A stretch of DNA of 64,000 bases from Oscillospiraceae bacterium (GTDB lineage Bacteria; Bacillota; Clostridia; Oscillospirales; Ruminococcaceae): NCBI GenBank assembly GCA_017555565.1, contig JAFZGF010000040.1, forward strand, positions 1-64,000, in the 5' to 3' direction. Below are positions 58,483-64,000 of the stretch, one piece after another; within the stretch, counting starts at the first letter, position 1; every line of letters begins with the position of its first letter. A program made the translations under genes and the position numbers. Under the pieces are notes generated by a model. That model had not been told where the DNA came from and ran no database searches. It worked only from the letters and a program-made list of their open reading frames with translations.

Positions 58483-59250
58483 ATGACTGATATATCTGTG
58501 AATAATCTGATGAACATCATTACCGATAAACTTATACATACACTGAATGAAAATCTTGTCGGCATATATCTCCACGGATCTGCTGCTTTTGGCTGTTTCA
58601 ACCCAGACAAAAGTGACGTTGATTTCATTGTGGTAACTGAAACAGAACCTGATTTTGACCAAAAGAGAAAAATCATTTCATTTTTGCTGGAAATCGACAG
58701 TATGGCTCCCGCAAAAGGGTTGGAGATGAGCATTGTACTTAAAGAGCATTGCCATAATTTTGTATACCCTACGCCATATTGTCTGCATTTTTCAAATTAT
58801 CACAAGGAAAAATATATACATGATATTGATGGCCATATAAGAAAACTGCACGGCACAGACAAAGATCTGGCCGCACATTTCACAGTTATAAACACAGTAG
58901 GTGTTACCTGGTATGGCGAAGATAAAAGGGTTGTTTTTTCACCAGTTCCAAAGGAATATTATTTGGACAGCATAATAAACGATATTTCAGATGCTGTAGA
59001 AGATATATCAGCAAATCCTGTATATTTTATACTGAATTTATGCAGGGTGTATGCGTATATAACCAACAATATAATATTGTCCAAAGAGCAGGGCGGTTTG
59101 TGGGGTATAAAAAATATTCCACAATACAAATCAATTATTGAAACAGCAGTTGAAAGTTATAAAAATTCTTATAACCAAGACTTCAATTACCGACAGCTTG
59201 TGGAGTTTGCTGAATTTATGACCAATAGAATATCCGCTGACAGACTATAA
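58483..59250 (+). CDS. AadA/ANT-like nucleotidyltransferase (DUF4111 type)
   Basis: This 255-residue protein has the nucleotidyltransferase motif H-G-S-A-A-F-G-C-F-N-P-D-K-S-D-V-D-F (about 31-48), with both metal-binding Asp residues, and a second acidic position in L-E-M-S-I-V. The C-terminal DUF4111 part has L-N-L-C-R-V-Y-A-Y and S-K-E-Q-G-G-L-W-G. The architecture matches streptomycin/spectinomycin adenylyltransferases, but chromosomal relatives need not give resistance. The substrate is unproven. Confidence 0.82.
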   Translation: MTDISVNNLMNIITDKLIHTLNENLVGIYLHGSAAFGCFNPDKSDVDFIVVTETEPDFDQKRKIISFLLEIDSMAPAKGLEMSIVLKEHCHNFVYPTPYCLHFSNYHKEKYIHDIDGHIRKLHGTDKDLAAHFTVINTVGVTWYGEDKRVVFSPVPKEYYLDSIINDISDAVEDISANPVYFILNLCRVYAYITNNIILSKEQGGLWGIKNIPQYKSIIETAVESYKNSYNQDFNYRQLVEFAEFMTNRISADRL

Positions 59251-59263
59251 AAAATTTACACCC

Positions 59264-59292
59264 TTGATATTATCCTTAAAATAAAGTATAAT
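59264..59292 (+). promoter_or_regulatory. Promoter of the tandem DUF21/CBS genes
   Basis: TTGATA, exactly 17 bases and TATAAT lie about 70 bp upstream of the first gene. Confidence 0.75.
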
Positions 59293-59362
59293 AAATCCGA
59301 TTATATGTAAAAATGCGTCATATAAAATATAAATAATACATTAACAAGGAGATGGTAACTAA

Positions 59363-60367
59363 ATGGACGCGGACAGTTTAATACTGTTTTTATTTTTTCT
59401 TTTATGTTCAGCCTACTGTGCATCGGCTGAAACAGCCTACACTGCTGTAAGCCGTGTAAGACTGCGCACAATGGTTGACAAGGGCAACAAAAAAGCCAAA
59501 AAGGCATTGTGGATATGCGACAGATTCGATAAAACACTGACAACAGTGCTTATCGGCAACAACGTATTCCACGCCAGCTGTGCTGCTTTGTCCACCCTGC
59601 TGGTTATTAAACAATTTTCCAGCGAATATGTAGTTTATGGCACTTTGCTGACTACAATTATCGTTTATCTTTTTGCCGAAATGCTGCCAAAAAGCATTGC
59701 AAAGGTTCGCAGTGAAGAAATTGCTCTTCTCTATGCACCAAGCATGACACTTTTTGTAAAACTGCTTACACCTGTTTCTTTTATTTTCTCTGGTATTTCT
59801 GCCATTATTTCACATCTGTTTGCATCTGAATCAGACAGCAACACAGTGACAGAAGAAGACCTGCTGAATATTATTGAAACAATTGAAGACGAAGGTGTTC
59901 TTGAACCAGAAAAGCAGGCGCTGGTAAATTCAGCTATCGAATTTGCTACAAAAGTGGCAGAAGATATAATGATTCCTATAGAAGAAATGGTGTCTGTTTC
60001 CAGTACTACCCCTGTAGAAAAACTGGCAGCATTTTTGAAAACCTCACCATATTCCCGTGTGCCTGTATACGAAGGCAGCAAGGACAATATCGTAGGTATC
60101 CTGCCGGTTACAGTATTTTTAAGCAAATATGCTATGAAAGCACCTATCACAATCAGAAAAATGCTGATGAAACCTTATGTTTTCGACAGCAAAACTGAAA
60201 TTACAGAACTTTTATCCAGAATGCGTCTGAACAAGCTGCATATGGTTTTTATCTGTGATGACAACAAGAATAAAATCGGTATCATCACAATGGAAGACAT
60301 TCTTGAAGAGCTGGTTGGCGATATTCAGGACGAAAGCGATACAGGCGAAGGCCTGCATCTGATGTAA
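59363..60367 (+). CDS. DUF21/CBS-domain membrane protein (CNNM/CorC type), short form
   Basis: This 334-residue protein has a DUF21 membrane domain (about 1-165, with S-A-E-T-A-Y-T-A-V-S and A-E-M-L-P-K-S-I-A) and a pair of CBS domains (about 185-325, ending I-G-I-I-T-M-E-D-I-L-E-E-L-V-G-D-I). It lacks the C-terminal CorC_HlyC transporter-associated domain present in the next gene. Family members are linked to magnesium or other cation export. It forms an operon with a longer paralogue 4 bp downstream, suggesting a heterodimer. Confidence 0.88.
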   Translation: MDADSLILFLFFLLCSAYCASAETAYTAVSRVRLRTMVDKGNKKAKKALWICDRFDKTLTTVLIGNNVFHASCAALSTLLVIKQFSSEYVVYGTLLTTIIVYLFAEMLPKSIAKVRSEEIALLYAPSMTLFVKLLTPVSFIFSGISAIISHLFASESDSNTVTEEDLLNIIETIEDEGVLEPEKQALVNSAIEFATKVAEDIMIPIEEMVSVSSTTPVEKLAAFLKTSPYSRVPVYEGSKDNIVGILPVTVFLSKYAMKAPITIRKMLMKPYVFDSKTEITELLSRMRLNKLHMVFICDDNKNKIGIITMEDILEELVGDIQDESDTGEGLHLM

Positions 60368-60371
60368 GGAG

Positions 60372-61664
60372 GTGCAGAGTATGGAATATATTGCTATAGT
60401 TTTATGCCTTATGGGCTCTGCATTTTTCTCCGGTTCAGAAATTGCATATACATCGCTGAACAAGCTGAGAATGAAGGAAGATGCTGAAGGTCTTTCAATG
60501 GCCGAAAAAGTAATGCGCTATATCTATAAGCATTACGACAGAGCGCTTTCCACAATACTTATAGGCAACAACCTTGTTAATATCGCTGCTACATCAATCG
60601 CCACTGTTCTGGCGGTAAATCTTGCAGCATCAATGGACGGCAAAATTACAGATGATATGGCATCTACCATAACAACCTTTGTTATGACAGTGCTTATCCT
60701 GATTTTTGGCGAAATCACACCTAAAATTATTGCACGCCGCGCAAGCGAAGGCTTTGCAAAAATAGCCGCACTTCCACTGCGCGTGCTGATGGTTATATTC
60801 TTCCCTCTGGTATGGATGACAACACTTATCGTTGATACTATGAGCGTTCTCTGGCGCAAAAGCGAAGAGGAAGATGTTACAATCACAGAAGAAGAATTTG
60901 AAAACATTCTCGATACAGTTGAAGACGAAGGCGTTATCGACGAAACACAGACAGATCTTTTACAGTCTGCACTGGAGTTTACTGACCTGGATGCCTCTGA
61001 TATACTGACACCGCGTATCGACGTAATCGGTTTTGAAATTCACGACAGTATGGAGTATATACTGCAGACAATCAGCGAAACACAGTTCTCCCGTTACCCT
61101 GTTTATGACAGAACTATCGACCACATTGTGGGTGTTCTTATTGTAAAACATCTGCTGAAAGAACTGATGGACGATGAAAATGTGAAACTGGAAAGCCTGT
61201 TGCTGGAACCTGTATACATTCCTAAAACAATGAAACTTCATTCCATTATGAATGAGTTCCGCAGAAATCAGACTCATATGGCTGTTGTAGCCGACGAATA
61301 CGGCGGCACAATGGGTATCGTTACAATGGAGGACGTTCTGGAAGAGCTGGTTGGCGAAATCTGGGACGAAAACGACGACATTGTAAACGACTGGCAGGAA
61401 ATCACTGAAAACAGATTTGAATGTTCCGGTGATATGAATCTGACTGAACTGTTTGACAATCTGGACCTTGACGACGAAGAACTGGAAAGTGCATATTCAA
61501 CAGCCGGTGGCTGGGCAACCGAAATTATTGGTGCAATGCCTGTGGCCTTTGATGCCTTTGACTACGAACACTATACAATTCTTGTAAAAGAGGTTGATGA
61601 AAATCACCGTATTTCCCGTCTGCTTATTCTCAAGCATAAGACAAACGAAGAAGACGAAGATTAA
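60372..61664 (+). CDS. DUF21/CBS/CorC_HlyC membrane protein, full-length form
   Basis: This 430-residue protein has a DUF21 domain (S-G-S-E-I-A-Y-T-S-L-N-K and F-G-E-I-T-P-K-I-I-A-R), two CBS domains (about 205-325, ending T-M-E-D-V-L-E-E-L-V-G-E-I) and the CorC_HlyC domain (about 345-425). It is a typical CNNM-type cation transporter. GGAGGTG overlaps the end of the upstream gene. A strong terminator follows. Confidence 0.9.
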   Translation: MQSMEYIAIVLCLMGSAFFSGSEIAYTSLNKLRMKEDAEGLSMAEKVMRYIYKHYDRALSTILIGNNLVNIAATSIATVLAVNLAASMDGKITDDMASTITTFVMTVLILIFGEITPKIIARRASEGFAKIAALPLRVLMVIFFPLVWMTTLIVDTMSVLWRKSEEEDVTITEEEFENILDTVEDEGVIDETQTDLLQSALEFTDLDASDILTPRIDVIGFEIHDSMEYILQTISETQFSRYPVYDRTIDHIVGVLIVKHLLKELMDDENVKLESLLLEPVYIPKTMKLHSIMNEFRRNQTHMAVVADEYGGTMGIVTMEDVLEELVGEIWDENDDIVNDWQEITENRFECSGDMNLTELFDNLDLDDEELESAYSTAGGWATEIIGAMPVAFDAFDYEHYTILVKEVDENHRISRLLILKHKTNEEDED

Positions 61665-61675
61665 ACAATAAAATA

Positions 61676-61711
61676 AAAAGCCAGGCTGATTATTTCAGCC
61701 TGGCTTTTTAT
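61676..61711. terminator. Bidirectional terminator between converging genes
   Basis: The stem AAAAAGCCAGGCTGA / TCAGCCTGGCTTTTT has A and T runs on both sides. It serves the DUF21 operon and the leftward serine hydrolase gene. Confidence 0.9.
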
Positions 61712-61753
61712 TTGTATAAATAATAATATTGCATCTGTCAAGCAAATTGAGAT

Positions 61754-62740
61754 TTATCTCTCTATTAATACCTCAACAATATTTTTTTCGATATATTCTA
61801 CTCTGTCAAAAACCATAGGTTTAAAATGTGCAGTTATGGCTACTACAATATGATTTTTTCTATCAATGTATATAACATTACCGCCATCACCAATTGCAGC
61901 AATTACATCTTGAGTTCTGTGAGGAAGCCACCACAAAAAACCATAATCCTGGTTTCCAAACTTTTCATCCGTAGATACGTAGGATTGTGTCATCATTTCA
62001 ATCCAATTCTCACTTACAATACGAGCATTGTTATATACCCCTTTATTAAGAACCATTAACCCTATCTGTGCCATTTCATAAGCTGAAAGAGATAATCCCC
62101 AACCGGCTGTAGGCATACCTGTCGGGTCCAAAAACCAAACCTTTCCGTGGTCATTTCTGTTCATTAAATACTCAAACTGGTCTTCCTTACTGGTACAGCC
62201 TGCGTTTATTCTTGGTTCAATTCCCAAAGGCTTAAAAAGATATTCATTAGCAAAATCAAGCACATTCATACCGCTTGTAATTCTGATAATTCCCAAAAGG
62301 ATTTGAACACCAAGAGTGTGATATCTGAATTCTTCGGTAATACCTTTGCGACCGCCCAAAACATCCAATGTTGTCAGTGTCCAATCTTCTGATGTGCAAA
62401 TCTTTGTCCAAGGCTCGCTTTTCCCCTTATAAGGTGCCGTCATTGTAAGCAAATGTTTAATTTTAACATTAAATATCGTTCGCTCTCCTCTTTTGGGAGT
62501 GTAAGTTTCCTTGTAATAGTCCATCACAAAGTCATCTACACTTTTTATCAAACCCTGGTCAATAGCAATACCTATCAGCAATGATGTTACAGATTTTGTC
62601 ACGCTCATTACATTCATTGTATCGTTCTTGTCAAAACCATCTTTATACTCTTCAATTTCAAGAACATTATCTTTATAGGCTACAATCTGTTTTATATTTA
62701 TATCGTTTTTACTCGAATAAGTATCTAAAACTTTATTCAT
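61754..62740 (-). CDS. Serine hydrolase of the class C beta-lactamase/DD-peptidase fold
   Basis: This 328-residue protein has the active-site motif S46-V-T-K49 and a Tyr motif region R-Y-H-T-L-G-V-Q. W-W-L-P and G-D-G-G-N near the end stand where K-T-G or H-T-G is expected. There is no signal peptide, so it is probably cytoplasmic and an esterase or amidase rather than a lactam-resistance enzyme. AGGAGG precedes the ATG. Confidence 0.85.
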   Translation of the reverse strand: MNKVLDTYSSKNDINIKQIVAYKDNVLEIEEYKDGFDKNDTMNVMSVTKSVTSLLIGIAIDQGLIKSVDDFVMDYYKETYTPKRGERTIFNVKIKHLLTMTAPYKGKSEPWTKICTSEDWTLTTLDVLGGRKGITEEFRYHTLGVQILLGIIRITSGMNVLDFANEYLFKPLGIEPRINAGCTSKEDQFEYLMNRNDHGKVWFLDPTGMPTAGWGLSLSAYEMAQIGLMVLNKGVYNNARIVSENWIEMMTQSYVSTDEKFGNQDYGFLWWLPHRTQDVIAAIGDGGNVIYIDRKNHIVVAITAHFKPMVFDRVEYIEKNIVEVLIER

Positions 62741-62838
62741 TAAAACTACCTCCTGTAAAGCAGTAAAATCATATTGTTTGGACGTCCTATAATAAGCCTA
62801 AGTGAATTTAAAATTAATTTCAATAGTTTTCTTCAAAA

Positions 62839-62866
62839 AAAGATGTCTGAATTAACAGACATCTTT
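62839..62866. terminator. Orphan hairpin upstream of the serine hydrolase gene
   Basis: The stem AAAGATGTCTG / CAGACATCTTT has A and T runs on both sides. It lies in the 271-bp gap, not next to an obvious gene end, and may insulate the serine hydrolase gene. Confidence 0.6.
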
Positions 62867-62958
62867 TCACAACATAATATTCTTATTTATCTGCTCACCA
62901 AATTCAAGTTTTCCTAACTGTTATTTCCATTTTTTACATTGAATAAAATAATACAAAA

Positions 62959-62985
62959 ACAGACACAGCGCTATGCTGTGCCTGT
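62959..62985 (-). terminator. Terminator of the amidohydrolase gene
   Basis: The stem ACAGACACAGC / GCTGTGCCTGT is followed on the minus strand by TTTTTG, 27 bp past the stop codon. Confidence 0.75.
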
Positions 62986-63011
62986 TCTATTTCTATAATA
63001 ATGCCGATATT

Positions 63012-64000
63012 TTATTCAGCAAGGAAGTCGTGGGCAAACTGTGCATAAACTGCTGCACCGCGTTTGAGAACTTCTTCATCCACGTCATATTTTTCGTGGT
63101 GGTTAGAGTAGATTTTGCCTGTTTCTGGGTTGTGGCTGCCAATAAAGCCAAACAGACCAGGAACGTGCTGCATATAGAATGAGAAGTCTTCGCCACCCAT
63201 CTGTGTAATCATTGGAGCAAGTGCTTCTTCGCCATACAGTTTTTTAACTGCTTCCTGACCGATTTTAACCAGTTTTTCGTCATCATTGATAACTGGGATA
63301 ACCAGCCATCTGAAGCTGGACAGTTTTGCTGTTGCGCCGTATGCTGCAGCTGTGTTTTCAACGATTCTGGAGATAGCTTTTGGTGCTTCTTCCAGCATAT
63401 CTTTGGAGAATGTTCTTACTGTGCCTTCAAACTTAGCTTTACCAGCGATAACATTCCAGCGGCTACCTGCTTCAACTTTACCTACTGATACAACCAGTGG
63501 GTTAAGTGGGCTGTTGTTTCTGGAAACAAATGTCTGCAGGTTCATAATAATTGCGGACATAACAACGATAGCATCAATGCCTGCCTCTGGGGAAGAACCG
63601 TGTGTGGACAGACCTTCGATTTCAACGTGGAATTCAGCTGTTGATGCCATTCTGTTGCCACTTTCGATGTTTACATATGGTGCTTCCAGCACGTTCCAGA
63701 TATGTGCGCCGTAGATAGCATCTACACCATCAAGAACACCAGCTTTAATAAATGCAGGTGCGCCAAAGCCTGTTTCTTCTGCAGGCTGGAAAATAAGACG
63801 AACTGTACCATTAAGATTTTCTTTGTTTTCTACCAGCATTTTTGCTGCACCAAGAAGCATGGAAATATGGCAGTCGTGACCACAGGCATGCATGCAACCA
63901 TTTGTTGATGCAAATTCAAGACCTGTTTCTTCGCATACTGGCAGTGCATCAATATCAGCACGCAGAGCAACTGTTTTGCCTGGTTTGCCACCAACGATGT
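63012..64000 (-). CDS. M20-family amidohydrolase, partial (5' end beyond the window)
   Basis: About 329 residues are visible; the frame stays open to base 64000, so the start lies outside. The sequence [11 protein letters not shown], then [10 protein letters not shown] and [10 protein letters not shown], is typical of the M20D group (N-acyl amino acid amidohydrolase, hippurate hydrolase, IAA-amino acid hydrolase). The lid domain has [13 protein letters not shown]. The final catalytic block is M-G-G-E-D-F-S-F-Y. The likely reaction is removal of an acyl group from an N-acyl amino acid. Confidence 0.9.
   Translation of the reverse strand, partial: IVGGKPGKTVALRADIDALPVCEETGLEFASTNGCMHACGHDCHISMLLGAAKMLVENKENLNGTVRLIFQPAEETGFGAPAFIKAGVLDGVDAIYGAHIWNVLEAPYVNIESGNRMASTAEFHVEIEGLSTHGSSPEAGIDAIVVMSAIIMNLQTFVSRNNSPLNPLVVSVGKVEAGSRWNVIAGKAKFEGTVRTFSKDMLEEAPKAISRIVENTAAAYGATAKLSSFRWLVIPVINDDEKLVKIGQEAVKKLYGEEALAPMITQMGGEDFSFYMQHVPGLFGFIGSHNPETGKIYSNHHEKYDVDEEVLKRGAAVYAQFAHDFLAE

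Noticed and set aside
58483..59250. Firm call as an antibiotic resistance gene (aadA)
   Set aside because: The fold fits, but the sequence is chromosomal, without resistance-cassette context, and many relatives have no known resistance role.

Overview
The window reads as a chromosomal segment of an anaerobic, low-to-moderate-GC Bacillota, most likely a gut-type Clostridia. The evidence is the order rimP-nusA-ylxR-ylxQ-infB-rbfA-nrnA-truB-ribF-rpsO-pnp, the DnaD/DnaI-type replication genes, AGGAGG ribosome binding sites and a cobalamin riboswitch. I cannot name the genus. No rRNA, tRNA or CRISPR array was recognised.

Positions 129 to about 27,243 are an integrated mobilizable element of about 27.1 kb. 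It sits inside the first codons of a low-molecular-weight protein tyrosine phosphatase gene. The left junction carries the phosphatase body with a new start codon and ribosome binding site. The right junction keeps the original 5' end (M-K-Y-R-V-M-F-V-C-H-G), now cut off. The shared core TGCCGTGGCA lies in the codons of the catalytic P-loop. The element has a Tn916-type integrase and excisionase, a primase/helicase-like protein, a MobA/MobL relaxase with a DUF3847 partner, a recognisable oriT with an RSF1010-like nick sequence, and a TnpV-like gene. It has no conjugation apparatus, so it is an IME rather than an ICE.

The cargo (6.1-26.6 kb) looks like a defence island: an XRE regulator; an AbiE-like antitoxin/nucleotidyltransferase pair; an undescribed three-gene cassette of membrane proteins under a membrane-tailed XRE regulator; a type I restriction-modification locus (hsdM, hsdS, hsdR, a tyrosine recombinase and an opposed second hsdS) built for DNA inversion; a DUF262/DUF1524 (GmrSD-like) nuclease; an HTH-Fic protein; and a four-gene operon of a membrane STAND/NACHT-like NTPase, two small proteins (one starting with a K-I-R-x-G-Y-V-T-N-S-S-S motif) and a radical SAM/SPASM enzyme with unusual cysteine spacing. 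The last operon is my best candidate for an undescribed system.

From 27.3 kb the chromosome is mostly conserved. It carries a TSCPD protein, a dnaD/dnaI replication pair, an archaeal-type D-aminoacyl-tRNA deacylase, a cobalamin-riboswitch-controlled DUF4430 lipoprotein plus ECF S component, a hairpin-dense intergenic region, a nucleoside hydrolase pair (one degenerate), sppA, pnp, rpsO, and the long leftward translation operon rimP to ribF. Beyond 47.5 kb come a lipoprotein, an M29 aminopeptidase, a DUF2975/XRE pair, a large membrane protein, TatD, several small unknown proteins, a polar amino acid ABC transporter with duplicated binding proteins, an AadA-like nucleotidyltransferase, two tandem DUF21/CBS proteins, a serine hydrolase, and the 3' part of an M20 amidohydrolase cut by the window end.
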